DNA of 64,000 nucleotides from Dacryopinax spathularia. Taxonomy: Eukaryota; Basidiomycota; Dacrymycetes; Dacrymycetales; Dacrymycetaceae. A program made the translations under genes and the position numbers. Of this stretch, positions 21,666-31,345 are shown one piece after another. The stretch lies in assembly GCA_037974965.1 (NCBI GenBank), contig JBBPFI010000002.1, positions 2,542,001-2,606,000 of the forward strand. Reading direction: 5' to 3'. Positions within the stretch are counted from its first letter, which is position 1; each line of letters opens with the position of its first letter. Below the pieces are notes generated by a model. The model saw only the letters and a program-made list of their open reading frames with translations, was not told the DNA's origin and did no database searches.

Positions 21666-24246
21666 TTAAACTTTCTGAGCACCAGAACCGCCGGTGACAG
21701 ACTTGTGACTTTTCAGAGGTTCGGCCCGAGTAATGTTGTATGCGACCGTCGACGTCATCTACCACGGTTCAGCAACGTCAAACGGAATAAAAGTCAAAGA
21801 CAATCTTACCTGACTAACACGGGCAAGAACAGTAAAGGTGTACCAGACTTTAGCATCTGTGATGATTTCGTCGAACTTCAAGTCTTCCGCATTCTAAACA
21901 GATAATCAGACTACTTCACAGACAAAAATTATCTGCCACCAATACTTACCTTTAACGCCTCCAGCTGACAGACATCAATTCCCAGAACTCTTTCGGCGAC
22001 GCGGTCAAACATAGTAGCACGAATAGACTCAATTCCGTCCGATATTTCGACCTCAACACGATAACTAGTAATACATCAGTAACAGCCCGTTCATATATGC
22101 TGAAATAGTGACAAGAGACCCAGTCACTTACCAATAACGAGGTTCATCAACACTCCGCCTACATACGCGACACTCCCACAGTTCCTTCGTTTCTACCTGA
22201 ACCACTCCCTCGCTATCGACCACGTCCTCGACCTCCCCGTCCTCGTTCTTGATCTGGATGGGATATTCGACCAAGAACTTATTCACCGAACCGTTACAGC
22301 CGGGTATCCTACACGCGTTGTAGGACATACGATCTGTCTTGATAGACTTGAGTTCTGCTCGAGTCTTGAAAACTGCCTTTTCTCCCTTCGACCCTAGCTC
22401 GTTCATGACCGCATCCGTTATACTGGTCAGACCTTCACTAGATGTGGTCGACGACAGTCGTTCATTAGCAGACGCCGTAAAGGCCGCATCCGACAGTTCG
22501 ATAAAAAGCTCGTCCCTGTTCTCGTTGAACCTAGAAACAGTTAGAAAGTGACTTCAACCTGAATGAAATTAAACTCACCATTGTAGAAGAACATTTGCTT
22601 CAGGAATGTCGGGGTCAAGTACGATCCTAGTTCCACTCGTCATAGACAAGCTCAGACCATTGAATTGACCAAGTCTGACGGCCTGCAACATAACGACGTC
22701 CCCGACAATTCCATTAAACGACTCCGCTTCGTCCCCATAAAGTACGACACGGCAGGCGTAACCCGACGAATCGACGACTTGAAGTTCCCGCAACATGCAG
22801 CCTTCATCGAGTGGCGTTACAAGACTAGACGCAGGCACGAAAGTCTCTGCGATATCAATAGGCGCACGATTAGCCGTTTCAAAGTTATGGAATCGGGCTA
22901 CGTCGCCGACAAGATTGACGACAGCCAAGACATCTACAAATGATATCAAAAGACTGACACAGATCATATGACTAACAACATACCACATCGTGTATTCTTG
23001 TACCCGGGAAGGTCCTTCAACTTTACGAAGTCATAGGTCAACGGCGGTACCTTGTCAGTCTCGTCCAACTGTGACAAGTCAGCAACTATCCTGTCCAGCC
23101 AATAACAATTACGAACGGCAACAAACTCAGTAGCAGAGGTAAACTTGGCTTGAAAAGGCGATCCGACCGCGAAACGAGGATCCGGTCTCGATACGTCTAT
23201 CTTAGACACCGCATATACCTACCTCCGTCGGTCAGTAACAAGCAATAATCCAGAAAACACGACCATACCTTTCCCACTTCAAGTTCATCCGTCTTTGCGA
23301 TAACCTCGGAGTCCCACGCCACTGCACTAATCTTCCCCTACTCCGCAGCTCAGAACACGCCACCAAGGTAGCATATATGCTTACCGACGCGTCTTGAAGT
23401 GTCAGGTTCGACACATAAGAACCGGGCTTAGACACCAACTCCGTCCCTCCAGTGTTCCGCACTATCCGAACACGAAGTTTATACCTGACAACCAGTCAGA
23501 AACGATAGTCCTACCCCGGCGAGACCAACTTACTGTCTCAATCCAGGTCTGAGGTCAGCGATACGATGGTACCCGTCCGAGTCCGTCCTCACTCCAGACA
23601 GGACACGACCGACAGGCCCCCCTCCGGACAAAACACGACCGACACTCCCATTGCGAGCACCCCGAATAACCGTTGACGTAGGTGCAGGTCGAGTAGACCT
23701 CGACGGACCCGCTTCAGGTACGGGCACCGGGTTAGTCGTAGCATAAGGCTGGTAACCAGGGAACTGTTCCGTGATCTTGTCGACTTCAGTCGTGATTTCT
23801 ACTGGGTCGCCGATACGCCGCTTACAGGCTCTGACTGTATCGATCGAGCAAATGATAGGAACACTGAACTCGATCAACCGACAGGCTAGCATCACAGACA
23901 GATGCTCACATGTAACCTGCCGCTATGTGCCGTTTGACGCCCTTGACTTTGACGACGTCAAGAACAGTCACTGCACCTCCCACGACTTTCGCGTGTTGAT
24001 AAGTGGACAGCATGATTGAGATTGCGTGAGTCCCGTCACTGACAATAATCCTGCACAGATATCAGTCCTTGTATGCGCATACATTTGTCACTCCACTTAC
24101 TTGTGTCTCGGCGGATCAAGCGGACGACCGTTCACGCTGACCTTCTTCAACGACAGGAGCTGCACGACAGCCTCGTCAGGCGGCGAAGAATCCGTCAATA
24201 CAGACCGACAAAAGAAAGGAGTAAGTATAGGTTCGATAGTAGCCAT
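21666..24246 (-). CDS. Replication protein A large subunit (RPA1/RPA70) carried by the Helitron
   Basis: Single-strand DNA binding protein. Eleven exons all join in phase: 24246-24101, 24050-23910, 23863-23534, 23484-23385, 23337-23269, 23218-22984, 22933-22579, 22530-22132, 22064-21950, 21893-21810, 21758-21666. The product is 688 residues; host RPA70 is usually ~600-630. The N-terminal OB fold (~1-110) shows LLSLKKVSVNGR and VSDGTHAISIML. A linker (~115-205) is Pro/Gly/Arg-rich with two GRVLSG repeats. DBD-A (~205-340) has LTLQDASGKISAVAWDSEV. DBD-B (~340-460) has LQVVDSSGYACRVVLYGDEA, LGQFNGLSLSM and DPDIPEA. DBD-C (~460-688) has the zinc-ribbon cysteines C-x4-C (CRIPGC) and C-x2-C (CRVC), then EISDGIESIRATMFDRVAE. 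Nothing essential is missing. Plant Helitrons are known to carry RPA-like genes; a role in protecting the transposition intermediate is inferred. Confidence 0.93.
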
Positions 24247-24729
24247 GATACAGTTAAGTGAACGTTAGAGAAAGAGAGACGAGGACAGTGACTAGTCCGA
24301 GAGCAACGACCATTAAGTCCCCTGTACGGAATCAATTACATGTCACGTGAAATTGATTTTAGTCATCTGACCGCGTCTCCGAATGCCTGTCTCTCGTCTT
24401 ACTCTTGCTACCATACCACTTTTCCGACTACCTCTTCCTCCAGCTAACGACTCATTCCCACCGACATCTTCGCCTGACAATCCACTTTATCGATACTTAG
24501 CAAGTAGTCCGGGTCTAAATCGACTTCGACGCCGACGGACAAGTCTAAGACAACATACCCACAATGTCTAAGCCGACAGACGACCCAGGCCGCCACCAAA
24601 ATGACCACCGACCCCCCAAATCCTCCGTCTGTCCGCTAACGGTCCCAATACGCCGTCCCTAATACGTCCCAGACTACTCTCTCGTCCACGACGACAGCCC
24701 CCGCAATTACAATCAACCTTAATCTGACA
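24247..24729. promoter_or_regulatory. Divergent region between RPA1 and the right-end gene
   Basis: It lies upstream of the RPA1 ATG (24246, minus) and of the plus-strand gene. Two short plus-strand frames start at 24383 and 24568 (MPVSRLTLAT and MSKPTDDPGR) and may be 5' exons of the gene at 24730, but no convincing splice join was found. It probably contains both promoters. Confidence 0.3.
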
Positions 24730-25269
24730 ATGGATGGCCAAACTCCGTCCGTGTCCTATCATGACTCGTCAGCACGAAACGCAGAAGCCGGTCCAAGCAG
24801 ACCACAACTGCCCCAACCCAGTCCTCAGCCCGACAACCCACGTCAAAGCAAACACCCATCAGTAACTGACATCCAAGAACAAGAAGACGACGTCGTCTTC
24901 ATCGCACACTTCCCGAACAAACGGCCACGTAATCCAAGGACAGCGTCAAACGGAAAGGTACGCCTGTTCTACGCGCGTAAAGAACCTCAGACAGTCCTTG
25001 ACCTCGACCCACAGAACTCAGACAGGCAACGACAGACCCAAGAACCGCCAAAGGTACCCAAGGACAACCCGTCAGACAATCGTCCCGTTCAACCAGACGC
25101 AACTAGACCAGAAGACCGTCCTACACAACTGGGAACGACCACTCGACAGACTCAGTCACTTGCAAGAAACAGACGTCCTGTACCTCAAATATCATCACAA
25201 GAGTCCGTCCCACTCAATAAACACAACCTGACAAGTCTGACGCCTAACCAGAGTGCAACTCTTAGCTGA
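24730..25269 (+). CDS. Disordered Helitron-carried protein, unknown function
   Basis: The start MDGQTPSVSYHDSSARN leads into a Pro/Gln/Ser/Asp-rich, probably disordered protein with the acidic patch QEQEDDVVFIAHF. An in-phase intron is likely at about 24958-25014 (GTACGC...CCACAG with a CTTGACC branch-like site). After 25100 two frames look protein-like. One is NWERPLDRLSHLQETDVLYL near 25115-25180. The other is LLAEAYIIAELADENEKRTQ near 25258-25320. A further splice may therefore move the true end to about 25340. It is the last gene before the right terminus. No family is recognised. Confidence 0.4.
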   Translation: MDGQTPSVSYHDSSARNAEAGPSRPQLPQPSPQPDNPRQSKHPSVTDIQEQEDDVVFIAHFPNKRPRNPRTASNGKVRLFYARKEPQTVLDLDPQNSDRQRQTQEPPKVPKDNPSDNRPVQPDATRPEDRPTQLGTTTRQTQSLARNRRPVPQISSQESVPLNKHNLTSLTPNQSATLS

Positions 25270-25482
25270 AGCGTACATTATCGCTGAACTTGCCGACGAG
25301 AACGAGAAAAGGACGCAGTCCAATAACAGAAGCAGATGACATCGACAGGTAACAGACAGGACTAAAAGAACAGACTCAGTGATACCTAGTTAGTGACAAA
25401 GACCGTTCAGTATACTACAACGACAGGCGACTGTACTCGGACAAAGTAATTGCAGCCTCATTACCCTAAAGTCTGTCACGTG

Positions 25483-25498
25483 ACCAAAGGTCCCAGGA
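25483..25498 (-). repeat. Right copy of 16-bp inverted repeat of the Helitron
   Basis: Sequence accaaaggtcccagga, the exact reverse complement of 6754-6769. Just left of it is the palindrome gtcacgtgac at about 25475-25484. The offset from the presumed 3' end, with a hairpin in between, fits the asymmetric repeats described for Helentron/Helitron2 elements. Confidence 0.5.
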
Positions 25499-25500
25499 CT

Positions 25501-25511
25501 GCGCGGAGCGC
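25501..25511 (+). other. Putative Helitron 3'-terminal hairpin
   Basis: gcgcggagcgc forms a 4-bp GC stem (GCGC/GCGC) with a GGA loop. Helitrons end a few bases after a short GC-rich hairpin that acts as the terminator of rolling-circle transfer. The element would end shortly after it (about 25513-25523); a CTGA occurs at 25520-25523. The stem is short, so this is suggestive only. Confidence 0.4.
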
Positions 25512-25513
25512 CC

Positions 25514-26293
25514 TTCTATCTGACATCGTGAAGGTCGCGGATGCAAAGTGATCGGCGGGCGTCGATCAAACGGACAGCCTAAGTAGAGTCTGCGCTGGAG
25601 ACATGTTTTCAGCTACTGTATGCCCTTAGAGCCATGGCCACCGGCAGTCGAGCTGTCAGCTAGGTGGACTAGCCTACGGTGAACTTTAAGAGTCTCATTG
25701 AGGCCTGACTTGCCGAAGTCGAAGGGTCACTGACGTTGACTATCATTCATAGAATTGCAGGGTTGGTTGGCCCAGATTGAGACTTCTGCGCTTGTAACCT
25801 AGTTGATGTGTAGTAGACTAGTTGATGTGTAGTAGACCTGCACGCTCTGTCATGTTGTACAATTTCGGCCTGCGTGTCCTGTGAAACGGGCTCCGTCAGA
25901 CATAGGATCGTCTCTCATCAATTCCACTCGCGGTGACTCAGTCGCGACTCAAACGGAAGTCAGACATAATTACAGTATTTGTGTCGAAAGCTAGATGCCT
26001 GGGTTTCAGATGCTCTCCAGTCAACCTCCATGCAACGCTGGCCAAAATGGAATACTGTAATAGTATGTTGTGGAGGAGCGAGCCATGGAATTGGCGCCCA
26101 TATTGTTTGCGTCCGTCCCTGTCACGTAACTTGAATGCAATGCGGGGTAAAGTCCGCGGACTATCGGGGGTCAACCCGTATATATAAGTATATATAAGTA
26201 TGACCAGTCCAATGCCGTCTCCTGATCACCGTTCGGTGTCCCTAACTCAGCACCTCCCCTGCAAACCGCGTCGCTTGACCGCCGGGCCCAGCA
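25514..26293. other. Host intergenic region right of the Helitron
   Basis: No gene is supported. It contains a perfect 19-bp direct repeat (ctagttgatgtgtagtaga) at 25799-25817 and 25818-25836. A doubled 10-bp TATA-rich unit at about 26179-26200 (gtatatataa twice) is the likely core promoter of the VOC gene that starts ~95 bp further on. If the element limits are right, this stretch once formed the upstream region of Scc2. Confidence 0.45.
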
Positions 26294-26686
26294 ATGACAA
26301 CGCCCTATGTGCCATCTACTTCTCAGCTCGTCCTGGAGCTGTTCGTCCGCGACGTCGCGGTATCACTCGCTTTCTACACCGAATTGGGTTTCACCCTCGT
26401 TGAGCAGCGCGGATCCTTCGTCGAGCTCACATGGGAAGGGCACTATCTCTACCTCGATGGATCGCATGTCGAAGCGAATCTTCCACCACTCGGATATCAC
26501 CCGCAAGCGAACGTGAGGATCATGGTACCAGACGTAGACGCTGCGTGGGCGCGGGTGAAAGCACGGGGAGCGAAAGTGTTGGTGCCTCTTGAGGACAGGG
26601 AATACGGATTGCGCGACTTCACGATCCTAGATCCGGATGGATTCGGGGTACGATTCGGAACCAGGTTGAGGAACAATGTCAGCTAA
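26294..26686 (+). CDS. VOC-family (glyoxalase/bleomycin-resistance/dioxygenase fold) protein
   Basis: Intronless, 130 residues, a single VOC domain filling the protein. It has LVLELFVRDVAVSLAFYTEL (first beta-alpha unit), then GSFVELTWEGHYLYLD, RIMVPDVDAAWARVKARGAK and the C-terminal RDFTILDPDGFGVRFGT. These are typical of the bleomycin-resistance/dioxygenase-like branch. The Glu in the first half and the DPDG stretch fit, but metal ligands cannot be assigned with confidence, so the substrate is unknown. The start is the ATG at 26294, ~95 bp after a TATA repeat. Intronless state and bacterial-like length leave open an old transfer from bacteria. Its neighbours are three oxidoreductases, but on the opposite strand. 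Confidence 0.85.
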   Translation: MTTPYVPSTSQLVLELFVRDVAVSLAFYTELGFTLVEQRGSFVELTWEGHYLYLDGSHVEANLPPLGYHPQANVRIMVPDVDAAWARVKARGAKVLVPLEDREYGLRDFTILDPDGFGVRFGTRLRNNVS

Positions 26687-26783
26687 AGATTACGTATGTA
26701 CCATAATCAGGTATTCCTCTCCTCACCCGTCAAGCAGTTCCATCCCAACCGTGCCAAATCGGCTCAAATCAGCAGGCCGTTTC

Positions 26784-27835
26784 TCAGCCGAAAAGCGTGC
26801 TCGTAACTTCCGGCCCCCACTCCTCGGTTGCGAGCGTAAGCTCTTGACAGGCTCCTTTCATCCATTCAATCGCGTCCGGTCCGATTGGCAGGTGAAGCGG
26901 GAGCTTCTCTGACTCTGCAACCTCCAGGACGAGCTTCATCGCCTTTGCTGGATCGCCCTGGATGTTCTCTGGCTCCATCAACGACCTATTGTGCTCCCCC
27001 GAGCCTCCCGTGTACGCCTCGGTTGGCGTCGTCCTTGTGGCCTTGATGGTATCTAAAATACCGGTGCGGAAGAAGCCTGGTTCGATTATGGTGACCTGGA
27101 AGACGTCACCTCCGGGATACTGAAGAATGGGAACGGCCCCACCTGAATATTCCATTCAGGTTTGATCTCCAGAACCAGAGTCTTGGTCAATCCTTCAACG
27201 GCTACCTATGGGTCAGCCGATCTCGAACAGGACAAGAAGTGATGCCACGAGACCATGTTTACTGTGCAATGTAAGCTTTCCCCTTTCAACGTGGCATTAT
27301 GAGCGGCTGACCTGGCGCAATAGTATCCTAGGGATGCGAAGGGTACAATACCGGCAATTGAAGCCATCTGAAGCAGCTTTCCACCTCTCTCGGGCCCGTT
27401 CACATCGCGAAACACCTTGATCGATTCCCGCATGACATTGATGACGCCCCAGAAATTGACGTCGAAGAGCTTTCGCGCCTGAGAGTCAGGTGTGGACTCC
27501 ACTTCATTGGCAAACGCCGTCCCGGCATTGCTGAAGACAAAGTCGATTCCTCCAAATTTCACCGTTGCGACCTTAAATACCTCTTGGACTTGCTGTTCTT
27601 TCGTCACGTCCATGAAGAGTGACAGAAGGCGATCGGTCCCATATTGTACAACTAATGAGTCCATGCAGTCAGGCTCGATCGAAGTGGCAACGCAGCGGTA
27701 GCCATGCTGCAGAACCAAGTCGGTCATGATGCGTCCAAAGCCGGACGACGCCCCAGTGACTAGGCCCAAACGTCAGTGTACTTTCTGACTGAGCTGCGCG
27801 AAGCGAGACCTACTCAGCCATACCTTGTGGGCCAT
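26784..27835 (-). CDS. Classical short-chain dehydrogenase/reductase (tandem copy A)
   Basis: NAD(P)(H)-dependent oxidoreductase of the classical SDR family, 282 residues. Exons: 27835-27814, 27759-27312, an 8-nt microexon 27261-27254, 27201-27143 and 27095-26784; all phases match. It has the cofactor motif TGASSGFG (TGxxxGxG), NAG (VFSNAGTAF), the active-site Tyr in GYYCA, and a Lys supplied by the microexon, which joins as ...CA-SKHA-VEGLTK to give Y-x-x-x-K. The C-terminal part has IIEPGFFRTGIL. The expected catalytic serine region reads QMASIAGIVPF. Substrate is unknown. Same strand, exon sizes and motifs as the two next copies, so the array arose by tandem duplication. Confidence 0.9.
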
Positions 27836-28368
27836 TATTGAAGAGTAGGAGATGCCAGGCAAAGCAGGGCTGTATCATGACGATGACATGCGAGCGTGCC
27901 CTTATAGGCAAATCCAGCGCTTTGGCGGAGATATGAAGATCCGCATGTTATGTCCCCCTCATTGCTCAGGCATTGGCAATACATTGCGGCAAGGACGCCT
28001 CATGCTGTTGCGGCCGCAAACAGTGTAAACACCGGTGCCGGTATCATAGCTGTGTTGCACAGGGATACCAGAGAGCAGCCCCATTATCACATGAGAACAA
28101 TATCGAATAGCGATCGGCACCCGTCGCAGACTTCCTTTCACGGCTATCCCTCAGCCTTTACGGCAGGAGGCTAAGAGTGGTGAGGCTGAGCGCGGGGTTC
28201 GACGAGGCAAACACTCTTAGCGTCCGCTACCAAGAGTCCTCCCTAACTTGGCGGACGCGTTCGATTGCTTGGGTCCATGGGAATCAGGCTCTTCTGGGTC
28301 ACAACAGTATGCGGATCTGGCTTGCTGACTTTACAAAGGAAGTGAAGTGGGGCCACTTCAAGCACGCT
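27836..28368. other. Intergenic between SDR copies A and B
   Basis: It holds the upstream region of copy A and the 3' end of copy B. No spliced gene was seen; short frames at 27950-28174 and 28177-28404 lack family features. Confidence 0.4.
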
Positions 28369-29421
28369 CTATTCTTCAAGCAGTACATCCTTTGCGCCAG
28401 CTGACTCCCATATATCGGCTGCCTCTATCAGCTGAGCAGCCTCTTTCCTCATAAGGGCGATGGCAGCCTCTCCAATGGGAAGATGAAGCGGCAACTTCTC
28501 TTGCCGTGCCACCCGATGTACCAGTTCCATCGCCTTCCTCGCATCTCCTCTGATACGACTCGGGTGAAACGCGCTGCGCGTCTGTTCCCCTTTCAAACCA
28601 GCGTATGCAGCCGGGGCAGGAAGCATGTTGTTGTCATTGAGGTTGAATATGGGTGTTCGCATAAAGCCAGGCTCGATCAGCATTACCTGGGTCGTGCATC
28701 AGTACTGCAGAAGCTGTAGGCCGGGTTGACTCTAACCTGGATGTTCCAATCTGGATTGAGTTCCTCCAAAAGAGCCTTTGTCAGGCCCTGAACGGCTTTG
28801 CCCGCTCATCAGACCGAGAGAGCATGGAAGGGGGTAAACACCAACCGTGTTTGCTGTGTCAACCCGGCTTAGTGTCCGTTACAACACACGGTATTTAAGG
28901 ACGCACCTGGCCCCATAATAACCGATGGTAGCCCATCCCCCTATGGCAGCGGCTGAGGTCATTTGCAGGAGCTTCCCTCCTCGTTGAGCTCCATTGACTT
29001 CGCGAAAGACGCGCACGGCCTCTCTCGTAACATTGGCACTTCCCCAGAAGTTCACCTCGAACATATCCCTCGCCTTGTTCTCGGGTGTGCCTTCAACTTC
29101 TGAGACAACCGTGACACCCGCGTTGTTGAATACATAGTCGACGTGGCCGTACGTCTGTTCTGCGATGTTAAAGGCAAGTACCACGTCTTCGAGCTGCGTG
29201 ACGTCTGTGTGCAACAGCCTCAAGCGCTCCTTGCCATACTTCGGGAAAAGATCTGCCAGCGCGGGCGGGTCTATAGACGTGGCCACACAGATATCTCCAG
29301 AGTCTAGCGCAAGCTCAGTCATAATACGCCCGAAGCCGGACGATGCGCCCGTAACTTCCCAGCATCAGCTCACGAAAAACAGGTAGATGAAGCTCTTACT
29401 GAGCCAGACTTTGGGTGCCAT
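28369..29421 (-). CDS. Classical short-chain dehydrogenase/reductase (tandem copy B)
   Basis: 284 residues in five exons: 29421-29400, 29354-28907, microexon 28853-28846, 28795-28737 and 28686-28369. The second and fourth exons are exactly as long as in copy A (448 and 59 nt). The start MAPKVWL leads into TGASSGFGRIMTEL. NNAG appears in DYVFNNAGVTVV. The serine region is QMTSAAAIGGW and the tyrosine lies in IGYYGA. The microexon caaacacg restores S-K-H, giving the YxxxK pair. The C-terminal segment has MLIEPGFMRTPIF. Reads as intact. Reaction and substrate cannot be told from sequence. Confidence 0.9.
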
Positions 29422-29663
29422 GGTAGATGGGATTGTAAGAGCGAAGGGCTCGTCGTCAAAGCCTGATAGCCCATAATTCTGGGCAATCGTTTTGCTGGCA
29501 GCTCAGGGATGCCCTGCTACTCAGATGGGTTCGCGTCAAGAGCCAAACAAAGTAAACGGCATTGTAAGACAGTCGTGCTCCAGCACAGCCCCTTCTACAC
29601 ATGGGCGGACACAATAAGAAGCTCTAGATAAGACCACCACGAATACCCCCACCGACATGCCCA

Positions 29664-30755
29664 TCATGCGAAAGCATTCGGCGGCAACTCGCCAAACTCG
29701 GGACGGGCACTTTCTGCTTGCCACTCGTCTGCAACACCTTTCCACATCGCCGATAGGAACCTAGCCGCCATGATAGGAACCGGTCCGACAGGAAGGTGGA
29801 ATGGCAACTTCTCCCGCTGAGAGATGCGGTACACGAATTCCATAGCCTTTTGCGGATCACCAGGCTTGCCCAGCGTCTCCTTCCGAGACACGACCCAGTC
29901 ATGACCGCCGTAGGCCTCAGGCACCGGAACCTGTACGTCAACGGATTGACCGAGGATGGAAGTATTCATCCAGCCAGGCTCAATAAGCATGATCTTTTGG
30001 ATAATGTCAGCGCGTAACCTCGGCATCGGAGCGAAACCAGCTACCTGGATGTTCCACTCTGGCTTGATCTCTTGCGCGGCGGATGTAGTGATAGCTTCCA
30101 CAGCTGGAATAGCAATCCTCAGCATATAGATTGGCGGATTCAAGAGTTCATCTTACCGTGTTTACTACAAAGAAGAATAAGTCACAGACGGCATGAAGCA
30201 TTTCGATAGAAGCGTACCTCGCGGCATAATAACCCATGATGGCGCCGGCACCGATTCCTCCAGCAGAGCTCACGACGAGGAGCTTCCCTCCTCGCTTTGG
30301 TCCGTTGACCTCTCTAAAGAACTTGAGAGCCTCCTTGGTGACGCTAGTACTGCCCCAAAAGTTGACATCGAAAAGCTTTCTGGCCCTGTCCTCAGGGATA
30401 TTCTCGACCACGCCGATCAAGCCTACGCCAGCGTTGTTGAAAACTATGTCAACACCACCAAATTTCTCTTTCGCTTCGACGAAGGCAGCCGCAATCTCTT
30501 CTGGCTTAGTTACATCGACGTGTGGCGTCAGGATTCGGGAGGGGCCGTACTTCTCCACCAGGTCAACCAGCGCTGAAGGGTCCAAAGAAGTCGCGACGAC
30601 GTTGTCACCGTCTGCGAGGGCAAGCTCGGTGATGATCCTCCCAAAGCCGGACATGGCACCGGTCACTGACAGGGGACAACTAAGCATTGGCGACGAGGGC
30701 TGTCCAACCAAGTTGAAAGGGACTCACAAAGCCATACTTTGGGTGCGGCAGGCAT
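29664..30755 (-). CDS. Classical short-chain dehydrogenase/reductase (tandem copy C)
   Basis: 290 residues in five exons: 30755-30728, 30665-30218, microexon 30164-30157, 30103-30045 and 29993-29664. The start is MPAAPKVWL. The cofactor motif is TGAMSGFG, with Ala-Met in place of the Ala-Ser of the other copies. NNAG is in DIVFNNAGVGLI, the serine region is VVSSAGGIGAG, and the catalytic pair is Y-A-A-S-K, with the Lys in the 8-nt microexon (taaacacg). The C-terminal part has MLIEPGWMNTSIL. If intron 30156-30104 or 30217-30165 is retained, the frame ends early, so correct splicing of the microexon decides activity. A TATA-like tttata lies ~65 bp upstream of the ATG. Confidence 0.9.
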
Positions 30756-31345
30756 TGTAGAGGTCAGGCGGTTGACAGTCTCGAACGTCTGAGCGTACTG
30801 CACGCGAGCGCTCTCGTTTTATAGGCGTGCGTCTTCCATTCCGTACGGATATGAGGCACTGAGCGTCAACGAGTATTCGGACGTCATCAGGTCGACTTGT
30901 TCCCTATCCGGCGACTCCAGTGATCATCAGCACGATGTCAAAAGCTATTAGATTGCGACAAGGAGTCAGGATGTCTGATAGCAGCACGCAATGATGCGCC
31001 CAAGAGTATTCGGGAGAGGATGGACAGGTGTCGCCGAAGTGGCGTAGGGACGAATTGATGCGCTGAGAGAATCCTGTGAGTTTGTATTGCAGCCGACTCT
31101 GAATTCAGGGACTCACCCTTGGACTAGTCAGGCCCGGCTTGCGTTGCAAGTCGATAAAGAATAGAGTCCGCTAGAATAGCCAACCATTAAGCCCTTATTA
31201 GTTGACCCTATCTCCACACCTGATTCTAAACCAAATCTTAATTGTAAGTTGTTGTATCATTAGCATAGCTGAATATAATTTCATTTCCTACCCATATTCT
31301 TTATTACCCACTCCATCCTCCTGTCTCCCATTCCCATCTTCCATT
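30756..31345. other. Intergenic left of the heptamer satellite
   Basis: Promoter side of SDR copy C (ttttata at about 30816), then AT-richer sequence. No gene is supported. Just before the satellite, degenerate units (ctgtctcccattcccatcttccat) suggest it grew from a pyrimidine-rich seed. Confidence 0.4.

Larger units (their letters stand above)
6754..25513 (+). mobile_element. 18.8-kb Helitron-like transposon with Rep-helicase, RPA1 and further cargo
   Basis: Defined by the Rep-helicase at 8767-14895 and by sequence composition unlike both flanks. The outer limits are inferred. A 16-bp sequence at 6754-6769 (tcctgggacctttggt) recurs inverted at 25483-25498. The right copy is followed by a hairpin (gcgcggagcgc, 25501-25511), after which composition returns to host type. 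Asymmetric inverted repeats plus a 3' hairpin are known for Helitron2/Helentron elements; a canonical TC...CTRR pair was not found. Cargo in order: F-box/LRR-like gene (+), Rep-helicase (+), small gene (+), unknown gene (-), unknown gene (+), unknown Cys-rich/acidic gene (-), RPA1 (-), disordered gene (+). Rep and RPA1 read open throughout, so the element looks young and possibly autonomous. End positions could be wrong by tens to hundreds of bases. Confidence 0.8.

Noticed and set aside
21442-21669. Thr/Ser-rich protein on the plus strand
   Set aside because: Low-complexity reading of A/C-rich DNA that overlaps the RPA1 stop.
25501-25523. Canonical Helitron 3' end CTGA at 25520-25523
   Set aside because: It is followed by C rather than T, and there is no matching A|TC at the left; kept only as one possible end.
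30165-30217. SDR copy C as a pseudogene because exon 2 runs into a stop
   Set aside because: The stop lies in an intron; the 8-nt microexon at 30157-30164 restores frame and catalytic Lys.
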